Below are positions 28,230 through 36,261 of a DNA stretch of 64,000 nucleotides, piece by piece (position 1 is the stretch's first letter; each line of letters starts with the position of its first letter). Both the position numbers and the translations under genes were made by a program. The stretch is from a bacterium (GTDB lineage: Bacteria; Bacillota; Bacilli; Lactobacillales; Streptococcaceae): assembly GCA_905221125.1 (NCBI GenBank), contig CAJNBY010000008.1, forward strand, positions 1-64,000, given 5' to 3'. Below the pieces are notes generated by a model, which worked only from the letters and a program-made list of their open reading frames with translations, did no database searches and was not told the origin of the DNA.

Positions 28230-29705
28230 TTAATCAAGAAAATAGCTGTCAATTTCAGATAAATTATGTAAAATTCTTGTGCTTTCAATTTCTAATTTTT
28301 CTGCCAACTCAATAGAATATTCAAAACTAAGTTTAGTATTTAACGATAAATCAAACGAATAATCTTGTAATTTACCCAGTTTTTTATATTTTTCTATGAT
28401 TTCGTTATAAATAGCAAGATAATGATTATCTAAAATTTTTATGTAATCATTCAGATTTTCCTTATAGTCTTGAATTATTTTTTGTTCGCTATCATTTAAT
28501 ATTTCCTTCCCTATTTCCCAAATGAGTGAGCTGGCTATTGAACCCACAATAGAACCTAGAACTGGTATAGGAATCATTGCTTGACCAATACAAGCACCAA
28601 TTGTTGCAAAGGAAGCATCCATTACATTTAATATCAAAAGATTCATAAATTCATCTTGGGTTATTTCTGTAGATCTATACTTTAGAACAATGTCTATCAT
28701 TCCATAAGTTGCCATAACTAAAGCACTAGCATTTGGAGCACTAATCCCCAAGACATTTGTTAATCCGTAAATTGAATAACCAGATATTGCACCCTTTACA
28801 ACTCCTTCAGCTGTATTCAATCCACAATCTAACCAATCTGACTGTTCGAATTCAAAAATACTTTTTCCTTCTTTATATTTTCCATACACACTCGACATCA
28901 AAGCTAAACCACCCTGTAAAAAAGCTGCGTTTCTTGCAACCTTGTTAGCTTCTTTTAAATTTGGTAATGCATGTTTTTGGGCTACTAATCTTTTTTTATT
29001 TAATTCTTGTTTTTTCAGTTTGACTGTTTTATAAATATTTTTCTGTTCAGAATCCAATAAAGAGTTAATTGAATTCTTTTGAGCGTCTTTATAATCTAAA
29101 GCAGAAGATTTCATCCAAGATCTGTATGAAGTAAGTCCCTTACTTTCAGTGATATCATTAATCATTTGGTGTATATCCGTAATTTGTTTAATGGATAATC
29201 TCTTGCCATTAAATTCAACTTCTTTTGCTCCAGCCATTATTTTTTCAAATACTTGAACGTGATCTTTTGGAAACATCATTTTCATTTTTGTATTGTAAAA
29301 AAATGATTGTTCTAATTCATCACGTAAATTATTATAAAACTTCATTTGAATAGTATTTCTACCAATTAATAAATCAGCTGGTCCATTGTCATTCAAAACT
29401 TTAACAATTGGGTTTAATCCCTCAATTGCTCTCCTTGCATTTACAATTCCTGCTTCTGCAAACTCTGCTATAAAGCCATGTACTCCACGATCACCGCCAC
29501 GATTTTTAACAATAACATCTTCTATATTTTCTTTAGCATAATCTAAAAATTTAGAGGCATTATCCTTGTTTAAGATGACATTGCGAGCTTCATCCTCTAT
29601 CATTTTCATAGCAATTTGTAAGTCTTGAATTCTTAAATTATTTAAACAATTGACATATGCTCCAATACCTTGGTTAAATGCTTGATTAAAAATTTGATTA
29701 ACCAT
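28230..29705 (-). CDS. Uncharacterised protein with possible PD-(D/E)XK-like core and hydrophobic C-terminal half
   Basis: I do not recognise this 491-residue protein. Residues 1-75 are helical. A segment HGFIAEFAEAGIVNARR (from His76, with Glu81) is followed by ADLLIGRNTIQMKFYN, where Asp111, Gln120 and Lys122 resemble the E...D...QxK layout of PD-(D/E)XK nucleases; this is inference from pattern only. Charged helices run from about 127 to 255, then hydrophobic or glycine-rich segments at about 260-275, 298-345 and 355-400 (GQAMIPIPVLGSIVGSIASS), and a charged tail with coiled-coil character. The start overlaps the end of the preceding gene by 8 bases, so the two are translated together. The DNA is clearly more AT-rich than fhs or coaB, which suggests acquisition. 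Confidence 0.75.
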   Translation of the reverse strand: MVNQIFNQAFNQGIGAYVNCLNNLRIQDLQIAMKMIEDEARNVILNKDNASKFLDYAKENIEDVIVKNRGGDRGVHGFIAEFAEAGIVNARRAIEGLNPIVKVLNDNGPADLLIGRNTIQMKFYNNLRDELEQSFFYNTKMKMMFPKDHVQVFEKIMAGAKEVEFNGKRLSIKQITDIHQMINDITESKGLTSYRSWMKSSALDYKDAQKNSINSLLDSEQKNIYKTVKLKKQELNKKRLVAQKHALPNLKEANKVARNAAFLQGGLALMSSVYGKYKEGKSIFEFEQSDWLDCGLNTAEGVVKGAISGYSIYGLTNVLGISAPNASALVMATYGMIDIVLKYRSTEITQDEFMNLLILNVMDASFATIGACIGQAMIPIPVLGSIVGSIASSLIWEIGKEILNDSEQKIIQDYKENLNDYIKILDNHYLAIYNEIIEKYKKLGKLQDYSFDLSLNTKLSFEYSIELAEKLEIESTRILHNLSEIDSYFLD

Positions 29706-30864
29706 TTATTTTAATTTCCTTATTTATCATAGCTGTCAGTGATAGTGTTGAATTCACTAAATTACCTGCTTTATATTTTTCATCTTCAGTAAATAAGCTA
29801 TAGTCCATTCCAGTTAAAGATAAATTGGCTAAATAAATTCCTTCTGTTTGTTTTTCAGTTAGTTCTATTAATTCCGTAACTTCTATTACTTTTTCTTTAA
29901 GTTGTCTAGCCAACAATTCTACCTTTTTCTGTTCCTCTATAGCCTCTTTTGCAACTTCTTCATTTTTCCTATTAGCTACTACACCAGCGCCTACAGAAGC
30001 GGTCAACATAACTCCTGCAATTCCCCAACCGACAGGACCAGCCAATGCTAAAAATGCGTTACCTGCTGCCATTCCACCTCCACCAGCTGCTACACTTCCA
30101 CCACCTAACCAAGCCAGAGCGGCGCTATTTGCTGCAGCACCTGTCAAACTTGAAATTGCAGTACCTGTTGATGCAACACCAAATGTAGTTGCAACACCCA
30201 TAGCGGCAGTAGGCCCTAAAGTTGCAACTGTTACTCCTAATGCGCTAAGAGAAGCCGTAGCCGCTGTGCTACTACTTGCTAATTCAGCTTCCTTAATTGA
30301 CTGTGAAATAGCAATTTGCTTATCTTCAAAATTCTGAATTTCAACATCAATTTCTTCTAATTTTGTTTCGAACTCTTTTGGCTTATTTGCTAGCTTACTA
30401 ATTCTTTCTTCAATAATTTTTACAACTTTGACCGCTTTTTCCCTAATCTGATAGAGTTCTGTTGATTTATTGGCTAAATTATCAGCTTCATCATTATACA
30501 ATCTTATAGATTCTTTATATCCCTCGACAGCTTCTTGTCTAAGTTTAGAATTAAATAGGTCAACAGCATCAATTTGCTCTTTCGTATTATTCGCTATTTT
30601 ACCTGCTTCATTAACAGTTTCCGATGAAGCTTTAGTTACATGTTGTGCCACATCACTAGCAACCCCAATAGCTTTTTCAGAAACATCTGTGATAACATCA
30701 CCAACTTGACTTGAAACATCTTCTATAACTTTTACAGACTCTGTAATAGCTTCTCCAGTAAATTTCCCTGCTTCATTTAATACTTTACTGGTAGCGGATC
30801 CAGCATCATTCAATACCTTACTAGCTTCTTTTGTAAAATTATCAGCAAATTTAAAAAAATCCAT
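29698..30864 (-). CDS. Uncharacterised coiled-coil protein with glycine/alanine-rich membrane-insertion region
   Basis: I do not recognise this 388-residue protein. Residues 10-95 are an amphipathic repeat region (KVLNEAGKFTGEAITESVKV and similar). A long coiled coil spans about 100-195. Residues 198-297 form a hydrophobic Ala/Gly stretch with the striking AWLGGGSVAAGGGGMAAG (251-268), then LAGPVGWGIAGVMLTA. A second coil follows at 300-345. No signal peptide is present. Long helices around a central hydrophobic hairpin recall alpha-pore-forming toxins, but that is only an analogy. I start at ATG 30864, with AAGGAG 8 bases upstream; the frame extends to 30933 across the promoter. First gene of a two-gene operon. 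Confidence 0.75.
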   Translation of the reverse strand: MDFFKFADNFTKEASKVLNDAGSATSKVLNEAGKFTGEAITESVKVIEDVSSQVGDVITDVSEKAIGVASDVAQHVTKASSETVNEAGKIANNTKEQIDAVDLFNSKLRQEAVEGYKESIRLYNDEADNLANKSTELYQIREKAVKVVKIIEERISKLANKPKEFETKLEEIDVEIQNFEDKQIAISQSIKEAELASSSTAATASLSALGVTVATLGPTAAMGVATTFGVASTGTAISSLTGAAANSAALAWLGGGSVAAGGGGMAAGNAFLALAGPVGWGIAGVMLTASVGAGVVANRKNEEVAKEAIEEQKKVELLARQLKEKVIEVTELIELTEKQTEGIYLANLSLTGMDYSLFTEDEKYKAGNLVNSTLSLTAMINKEIKING

Positions 30865-30880
30865 TAAACACTCTCCTTGA

Positions 30881-30923
30881 TTGCATATACTCCTATTATG
30901 CAATAAACAAAAGAGATTGTCAA
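30881..30923 (-). promoter_or_regulatory. Promoter and palindromic operator of the two-gene cassette
   Basis: On the minus strand TTGACA (30923-30918) and CATAAT (30900-30895) are 17 bases apart. An inverted repeat TTGCATA-N9-TATGCAA (30903-30881) covers the -10 and the start point. This is a typical position for a repressor, yet the cassette encodes no recognisable regulator. Confidence 0.75.
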
Positions 30924-30965
30924 AATCGACCATATATTAATTTACTCAATTTTTATCGCTTTCAT

Positions 30966-30994
30966 TTTACTTACCGTTTATTTTTGTGTACAAT
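30966..30994 (+). promoter_or_regulatory. Promoter of coaB, predicting a leaderless mRNA
   Basis: TTTACT (30966-30971) and TACAAT (30989-30994) are 17 bases apart. Seven bases beyond the -10 is 31001, the A of the coaB ATG, and there is no Shine-Dalgarno sequence before that ATG. Confidence 0.65.
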
Positions 30995-31000
30995 AGTGCT

Positions 31001-31690
31001 ATGAAAATTTTAGTTACATCGGGCGGTACCAGTGAAGCTATCGACAGCGTCCGCTCTATCACTAACCATTCTACAGGTCGCTTGGGGAAAATCATCACAG
31101 AAACCTTGCTTGCTGCAGGGCATGAAGTTTGTTTGATAACGACAAAACGAGCTCTAAAGCCAGAAGCTCATCCCAACCTAAGCATTCGAGAAATTACTAA
31201 TACCAACGACCTTCTTCTGGAAATGCAAGAACGTGTCAAGGACTATCAGGTTTTGATTCACTCTATGGCCGTATCCGACTACACTCCTGTTTATATGACA
31301 GGGCTGGAGGAGGTCCAGGCTAGTTCCAATCTAGAAGAATTTTTAAGCAAGCAGAATCATCAAGCTAAGATTTCTTCAACTGACGATGTTCAGGTTTTGT
31401 TCCTTAAAAAGACACCCAAAATCATCTCTCTAGTCAAGGAATGGAATCCTGCTATTCATCTAATTGGTTTTAAACTGCTGGTTGATGTTACCGAAGACCA
31501 TCTGGTTGACATTGCTAGAAAAAGTCTTATCAAAAACCAAGCAGACTTGATTATCGCAAATGACCTCACTCAAATTTCAGCAGATCAACACCGCGCGATC
31601 TTTGTTGAAAAAGAGCATCTTCAAACGGTTAACACGAAAGAAGAAATTGCAGAACTCCTTCTTGAAAAAATTCAAGCCTATCATTCATAG
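31001..31690 (+). CDS. coaB: Phosphopantothenate--cysteine ligase (CoaB)
   Basis: This 229-residue stand-alone CoaB joins 4'-phosphopantothenate and cysteine in coenzyme A synthesis; in many bacteria it is fused to CoaC but in streptococci the two are separate. Motifs are VTSGGTSEAIDSVRSITNHSTGRLG at the N-terminus and the conserved Lys region LIGFKLLVD. I start at ATG 31001 (MKILVTSGG); the five codons before it in frame would overlap the -10 element. No ribosome-binding site is visible, consistent with a leaderless transcript. It is first in coaB-coaC-S-component and divergent from the two-gene cassette. Confidence 0.92.
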   Translation: MKILVTSGGTSEAIDSVRSITNHSTGRLGKIITETLLAAGHEVCLITTKRALKPEAHPNLSIREITNTNDLLLEMQERVKDYQVLIHSMAVSDYTPVYMTGLEEVQASSNLEEFLSKQNHQAKISSTDDVQVLFLKKTPKIISLVKEWNPAIHLIGFKLLVDVTEDHLVDIARKSLIKNQADLIIANDLTQISADQHRAIFVEKEHLQTVNTKEEIAELLLEKIQAYHS

Positions 31691-31701
31691 AAAGGAAAGC
31701 T

Positions 31702-32253
31702 ATGGCAAACATTCTCTTGGCTGTAACGGGTTCAATCGCCTCTTACAAGTCGGCAGATTTAGTCAGTTCTCTAAAAAAACAAGGCCATCAAGTCACTGTC
31801 TTAATGACTCAGGCTGCTACAGAGTTTATTCAACCTTTGACACTACAAGTACTCTCACAGAATCCTGTCCACTTGGATGTCATGAAGGAACCTTATCCCG
31901 ATCAGGTTAATCATATTGAACTTGGAAAAAAAGCAGATTTACTTATCGTAGCACCTGCAACTGCTAACACTATTGCAAAACTAACCCACGGCTTTGCAGA
32001 CAATATGGTGACCAGTACGGCTCTAGCCCTGCCCAGTCATATTCCTAAACTAATAGCTCCTGCTATGAATACAAAAATGTATGACCATCCAGCAACTCAA
32101 GCTAATCTAAGAACATTAGAAACCTACGGCTATCAGCTGATTGCTCCAAAAGAATCCCTACTAGCTTGTGGAGATCACGGACGAGGAGCTTTAGCTGACC
32201 TCACAATTATTTTAGAAAGAATAAAGGAAACTCTCGATGAAAAAACGCTCTAA
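31702..32253 (+). CDS. coaC: Phosphopantothenoylcysteine decarboxylase (CoaC)
   Basis: This 183-residue flavoprotein decarboxylates 4'-phosphopantothenoylcysteine, the step after CoaB. The FMN-binding LAVTGSIASYKSADLVS, the active-site region with VAPATANTIAKLTHGFADN, the PAMNTKMYDHPA motif and the reductive Cys in LLACGDHGRG are visible. AAAGGAAAG precedes ATG 31702, 11 bases after coaB. Its 3' end overlaps the next gene by 17 bases. Confidence 0.94.
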   Translation: MANILLAVTGSIASYKSADLVSSLKKQGHQVTVLMTQAATEFIQPLTLQVLSQNPVHLDVMKEPYPDQVNHIELGKKADLLIVAPATANTIAKLTHGFADNMVTSTALALPSHIPKLIAPAMNTKMYDHPATQANLRTLETYGYQLIAPKESLLACGDHGRGALADLTIILERIKETLDEKTL

Positions 32254-32800
32254 TATTGCACCCATTGCTATCTTTTTTGCAACCATGCTTGTGATTCATT
32301 TTCTAAGCTCACTTATCTTTAACCTTTTTCCATTTCCAATCAAACCGACCATTGTTCATATTCCTGTCATTATTGCCAGCATTATCTACGGTCCACGCGT
32401 TGGTGTTACACTTGGTTTCTTGATGGGACTACTTAGCTTAACCGTTAACACAATTACGATTCTGCCGACAAGCTACCTCTTCTCACCATTCGTACCAAAC
32501 GGGAACATCTACTCAGCTATGATTGCCATCGTCCCACGTATTTTGATTGGTTTAACTCCTTATCTAGTCTATAAACTGATGAAAAACAAGACAGGTCTGA
32601 TTCTAGCTGGTGCCCTGGGTTCACTTACCAATACAGTCTTTGTACTTGGTGGAATTTTCTACCTTTTTGGAAATGTTTTTGATGGTAATATCCAAAAACT
32701 CCTAGCAACTGTTATCTCAACAAATTCGATTGCTGAATTAGTTATTTCCGCAGTTCTAACCCTAGCCATTGTTCCAAGACTACAAACCTTGAAGAAATAA
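32237..32800 (+). CDS. ECF transporter S component, probably for pantothenate
   Basis: This 187-residue integral membrane protein has about six hydrophobic segments and is the substrate-binding subunit type of energy-coupling-factor transporters (shared EcfA/EcfT energising module encoded elsewhere). The N-terminal KPTIVHIPVIIASIIYGPRVGVTLGF is typical of the S-component fold that contacts EcfT. Overlap with coaC and the CoA-pathway context suggest pantothenate (PanT-like) as the substrate; that is inferred from neighbours rather than from binding residues. It ends in a hairpin terminator. Confidence 0.85.
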   Translation: MKKRSNIAPIAIFFATMLVIHFLSSLIFNLFPFPIKPTIVHIPVIIASIIYGPRVGVTLGFLMGLLSLTVNTITILPTSYLFSPFVPNGNIYSAMIAIVPRILIGLTPYLVYKLMKNKTGLILAGALGSLTNTVFVLGGIFYLFGNVFDGNIQKLLATVISTNSIAELVISAVLTLAIVPRLQTLKK

Positions 32801-32838
32801 AAATAATCTCCGCTTTCAAACTTGAAGGTGGAGATTTT
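32801..32838 (+). terminator. Terminator of coaB-coaC-S component
   Basis: AATCTCC...TTCAA pairs with TTGAA...GGAGATT (with small mismatches) followed by TTTGC. It is a long stem but has a short U-tail. Confidence 0.65.
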
Positions 32839-32913
32839 GCTCTATACAGTTTCTTTTTAGTGAAATCTTTACCAATATTTAATTTAAAATGGCCTATAGA
32901 CTTAAGTAAATCC

Positions 32914-32959
32914 TTGCTTTATTATCTTGTTTATTGTACTATACTAGTGTATATACAGT
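32914..32959 (+). promoter_or_regulatory. niaX promoter with candidate NiaR operator
   Basis: TTGCTT (32914-32919) and TACTAT (32937-32942) are 17 bases apart. Over the start point lie TATAC-N4-GTATA (32940-32953) and the palindrome TGTATATACA (32948-32957). That is the right place for repression by the NiaR protein encoded by the second gene of this operon. The operator assignment is inference. Confidence 0.55.
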
Positions 32960-32974
32960 TAAAAGGAGATTCTT

Positions 32975-33502
32975 ATGAACACACGGAAAAAGACACAATT
33001 TATGACAATGACTGCCCTCTTAACGGCTATTGCAATTTTGATTCCAATTGTTATGCCTTTCAAGATTGTCATTCCACCTGCTTCCTATACTTTAGGAAGC
33101 CACATCGCTATTTTTATTGCCATGTTCTTATCGCCCTTGATGGCTGTTTTTGTCATCCTAGCTTCTAGCTTCGGATTTTTGATGGCTGGCTATCCCATGG
33201 TTATCGTTTTTCGAGCTTTTTCCCATATCTTTTTTGGGACTTTGGGGGCTCTTTACCTACAAAAATTCCCCGATACCCTAGATAAACCAAAAGCTTCCTG
33301 GATTTTCAACTTTGTGTTAGCTCTTGTCCATGCCCTTGCTGAAGTATTAGCTTGTGTCGTTTTTTATGCAACTTCCGGTACCAATGTAGAAAATATGTTT
33401 TATGTTCTATTTGTACTAGTTGGATTTGGCACAATTATCCATAGTATGGTAGACTATACATTAGCACTAGCTGTCTATAAAGTGCTTCGAAAACGCCGTT
33501 AA
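32975..33502 (+). CDS. niaX: Niacin ECF transporter S component (NiaX)
   Basis: This 175-residue membrane protein has five to six hydrophobic segments. MTALLTAIAILIPIVMP and the ITF-like IPPASYTLGSHIAIFIAMFLSP are characteristic of ECF S-components, and pairing with a 3H-domain NiaR regulator 12 bases downstream points to niacin (nicotinate) uptake. AAAAGGAG precedes the ATG. It supplies NAD synthesis in an organism that probably cannot make nicotinate de novo; no NAD-synthesis genes other than nadK occur here. Confidence 0.85.
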   Translation: MNTRKKTQFMTMTALLTAIAILIPIVMPFKIVIPPASYTLGSHIAIFIAMFLSPLMAVFVILASSFGFLMAGYPMVIVFRAFSHIFFGTLGALYLQKFPDTLDKPKASWIFNFVLALVHALAEVLACVVFYATSGTNVENMFYVLFVLVGFGTIIHSMVDYTLALAVYKVLRKRR

Positions 33503-33514
33503 AAAGGAAAAGCT

Positions 33515-34030
33515 ATGACAAAAGATCGCAAACATGCTCTGCTCCAACTCTTGAAAGAAGCTCCTAAAGCCCTTAATGGCCAAAGTTTGGCGGAACATTT
33601 TCATGTCACACGTCAGGTCATTGTACAGGACATTGCAATTTTAAGAGCCGATGGCGCTCCTATCCTATCCACCAATCGTGGCTACATCTATAAGCAAATT
33701 GAAACCAATCCTTATGTTCACAAACTTTTCAAAGTGAAACATGAAGTTGAAGAAATCGGTCAAGAACTCTTTGCTATCGTTGATAATGGTGGACGTGTTC
33801 AAAATACCTTGATTGACCATCCCGTTTATGGAGAAATTGAAACCTTGCTGAAACTGTCTTGTCGCAGAGATGTACAACATTTTCTAGAACAAGTCGAGCA
33901 TTCTGACTTTAGACCTCTGTCTGAATTGACAGATGGCATCCATTACCACCTAGTCGAAGCTGAAACACAACAAGACCTCCACTATATTGAGGAGGCCTTG
34001 GATCAGCTAGGTTATTTAGTAAAGGATTAG
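33515..34030 (+). CDS. niaR: Niacin-responsive transcriptional repressor NiaR (YrxA)
   Basis: This 171-residue regulator has an N-terminal HTH_11 domain (LNGQSLAEHFHVTRQVIVQDIAILRADG) and a C-terminal 3H domain with conserved histidines (DHPVYGEIE, REDVQHF-like RRDVQHFLEQVEHS, DGIHYHLVE). The family represses niacin uptake genes when nicotinate is plentiful. It sits in the same operon as niaX. Its last 70 bases are repeated at 40153-40224 beyond the ribose operon, and its stop codon overlaps the end of the mutX remnant on the other strand. Confidence 0.93.
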   Translation: MTKDRKHALLQLLKEAPKALNGQSLAEHFHVTRQVIVQDIAILRADGAPILSTNRGYIYKQIETNPYVHKLFKVKHEVEEIGQELFAIVDNGGRVQNTLIDHPVYGEIETLLKLSCRRDVQHFLEQVEHSDFRPLSELTDGIHYHLVEAETQQDLHYIEEALDQLGYLVKD

Positions 34031-34173
34031 AAAATTTTCTTTTCCCAATCGTCTTCTGTACGGCGAGGGTAGAAAAATTCAGATTTGTCCGGAGCTTCCA
34101 TCATCTCCATCAAGGGTAACATATCATAGGCCAGATCCAAGTTTGGAATCTGGTCTTTTTGCACCCAGAAGCT
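33960..34173 (+). repeat. Left direct repeat flanking the ribose operon
   Basis: About 214 bases covering the niaR 3' end and mutX 3' end match 40153-40368 at high but incomplete identity (many synonymous differences). Convergent niaR and mutX stop codons overlap in both copies. Confidence 0.9.
34029..34173 (-). pseudogene. Remnant 3' end of a second mutX allele
   Basis: Reading leftwards this encodes the last 48 or so codons of MutX (…DLAYDMLPLMEMMEAPDK, SEFFYPRRTEDDWEKKIF, stop) with no upstream part. The intact mutX at 40223 ends SEFFYRHRTEDGWEKKIF, so the fragment is a different allele; from memory it is closer to the pneumococcal one. With the end of niaR it forms the left direct repeat around the ribose operon. 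Confidence 0.85.
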
Positions 34174-34244
34174 CAAATACTAACAATAATATTTAAAAAC
34201 TACATTGAATGAAAATTAACAACTACCTACTTACTAAAAATATA
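34174..34244. other. AT-rich gap downstream of rbsB
   Basis: It lies between the left flanking repeat and the rbsB stop. I see no hairpin with a U-run, so no terminator for the rbs transcript is identified. Confidence 0.4.
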
Positions 34245-35210
34245 TCACCAGTTATGTTGATCAACATTATCCTTAGTCACAAGATAAATTGGAGAAACTG
34301 TTTGTTTTTCCAGTTTTTTCCCTTGATAATGATCGATTGCTGATTGAATAGCGATTTCACCCATCTTAGCTGGTTGCTGAGCAATAGTGGCAGTAATATC
34401 ACCTTTTGCAATAGCGTCATGTGCATCTGGTTGACCATCAATACCAACAATTAATACATTGCTAAGACCAGCTGCTTTTACTGCTTGTGCAGCTCCTAAC
34501 GCCATCTCATCATTCTGTGCAAAGATTGCTTGTACTTCTTTGTTTCCTTGAATCATATTTTGCGCTGTATTCAAAGCTTTTGCACGATCAAAATTAGCGG
34601 ATTGACTAGAAAGAACATCTAAATTTGTCTTTGAAATTTGTTCAAATCCTTTACCTCTATCTACTGTTGCAGAAGCACCAGGGACTCCTGATAATTCAAA
34701 AGTTTTTGCTTTTTCTCCCAATTGCTTAGTAATAAATTCGGCAGCCATTTTACCTGCTTCTACGTTATCAGAAGCAACAGTTGTCAAGACTTCACCACCA
34801 TTACTACCGCGGTCAATTAAGATTACTGGAATATTTGCATTATTAGCAGCTTTAATAGATGTAACAATTGCATCAGAATCAACTGGATTAATTAGTAAAG
34901 CATCTACATTTTGACTAATAAAATTTTGAATATCATCTGCTTGTCTAGCAGCATCATCTTGTGCATCTGCTATCTTCAAAGTTACTTCTTTTTCTCCTGC
35001 GGCTTTTTCAAGACCATCTTTCATAGCTACAAAATAGGGATTATTAGTAGTCGAAATAGAAACTCCTAATTTTAATTCTTTTGCCGACTTTTGAGTCGTA
35101 GATTTATTATCATTTGATGAATTTCCTAAACCAGTTTTTCCACAAGCTACTAAAGCAAAAATAAATGTTACAAACAAAGCAAAAATGCTAATTTTTTTAA
35201 TAATTTTCAT
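34245..35210 (-). CDS. rbsB: Ribose ABC transporter substrate-binding lipoprotein
   Basis: This 321-residue type 1 periplasmic-binding-fold lipoprotein has signal peptide residues 1-22 with lipobox LVAC (Cys23). The body carries LKLGVSISTTNNPYFVAMKDG, NPVDSDAI, VILIDRGSNGG, AIFAQNDEMALGAAQA and VGIDGQPDAHDAI, as in RbsB. It delivers D-ribose to RbsC. GAGGAG precedes the ATG. It is last in the operon after a 105-base gap that contains a small GGGAT/ATCCC hairpin, which might stabilise or separately express it. Confidence 0.93.
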   Translation of the reverse strand: MKIIKKISIFALFVTFIFALVACGKTGLGNSSNDNKSTTQKSAKELKLGVSISTTNNPYFVAMKDGLEKAAGEKEVTLKIADAQDDAARQADDIQNFISQNVDALLINPVDSDAIVTSIKAANNANIPVILIDRGSNGGEVLTTVASDNVEAGKMAAEFITKQLGEKAKTFELSGVPGASATVDRGKGFEQISKTNLDVLSSQSANFDRAKALNTAQNMIQGNKEVQAIFAQNDEMALGAAQAVKAAGLSNVLIVGIDGQPDAHDAIAKGDITATIAQQPAKMGEIAIQSAIDHYQGKKLEKQTVSPIYLVTKDNVDQHNW

Positions 35211-35315
35211 GTTATTACTCCTCGTAATATATATCTATAGGGATAGTTTCAATCCCGATTATTGTTCGTCATCTAATAAATTGTTACTATTTCCAAAAAA
35301 AATTGAAAAATTATT

Positions 35316-36260
35316 CTACTGTTTTACAACTTTAAAACGATCAATCAGGACAGCAATTAAGATTACAACTCCTTTTACTACTTGTTGCCAAAATGCTGAA
35401 ACACCGATAATATTAAGTCCATTATTCAACACCCCAATAATTAAAGCACCTATTAGAGTACCCAGTATACGACCTTTACCTCCTGATAAAGAGGTTCCCC
35501 CAAGAACAACAGCTGCAATAGCATCCATTTCATAACTAGCACCTGCTGTTGGTTGAGCAGAACTTAATCGTGATGTTATAATCAATCCAGAAATTGAAGC
35601 CATAATACCTGAAATTGAATAAATGATAATTTTCACTTTATTTAGTTTCACACCTGATATATATGCTGCTTTTTCATTCCCTCCTATAGCATACACAGAT
35701 TTACCAAATGCTGTTTTATGAAGTAAAACATATAAAACAATAAATACAATAAACATAATAATTACAGGAAATGGAATTCCGACTATATAACCTTGCCCCA
35801 AAAATTGAAATAAGAATGTATCACTTAATCCTTTTGTGATAGGATTCCCATTTGTATAAACAAGTGTTGCGCCTCTAAAAATAGTCATAGTTGCTAAAGT
35901 AACGATAAATGGAGCTAATTTCCCGTAGGAAATCAATAAACCATTCATCATCCCCAGAATGCAACCCAAAATTAAAGAGATGAGAATTGCTAACGTAACA
36001 GGCATTCCAGATCCTAATAGGCCAGCGGTTAGCGCACTGGATAAGGCTAAAATTGATCCAACTGATAAATCAATTCCACCTGTTAGAATAACAAAGGTCA
36101 TTCCAAAAGCGATCAGTGCATTTGATGTTACTTGCAATAGTAAATTTAACAGATTATTTGCTGTTAAAAAATTTGAATTGATAATAGTGATGACAGCCAT
36201 TAAAATTATCAATGCTATTACTGTTGTCAATTCTGACATATACTTCATAGTATTTTTCAC
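35316..36260 (-). CDS. rbsC: Ribose ABC transporter permease
   Basis: This 314-residue membrane protein with 8-10 hydrophobic helices belongs to the BPD_transp_2 family used by ribose, galactose and autoinducer-2 systems. Signature stretches are FVILTGGIDLSVGSILALS and ISGVKLNKVKIIIYSISG (the coupling region), and VLGGTSLSGGKGRILGTLIG. It starts 1 base after rbsA ends. The transported sugar is inferred from the complete rbs operon context. Confidence 0.92.
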   Translation of the reverse strand: MKNTMKYMSELTTVIALIILMAVITIINSNFLTANNLLNLLLQVTSNALIAFGMTFVILTGGIDLSVGSILALSSALTAGLLGSGMPVTLAILISLILGCILGMMNGLLISYGKLAPFIVTLATMTIFRGATLVYTNGNPITKGLSDTFLFQFLGQGYIVGIPFPVIIMFIVFIVLYVLLHKTAFGKSVYAIGGNEKAAYISGVKLNKVKIIIYSISGIMASISGLIITSRLSSAQPTAGASYEMDAIAAVVLGGTSLSGGKGRILGTLIGALIIGVLNNGLNIIGVSAFWQQVVKGVVILIAVLIDRFKVVKQ

Positions 36261-36261
36261 A

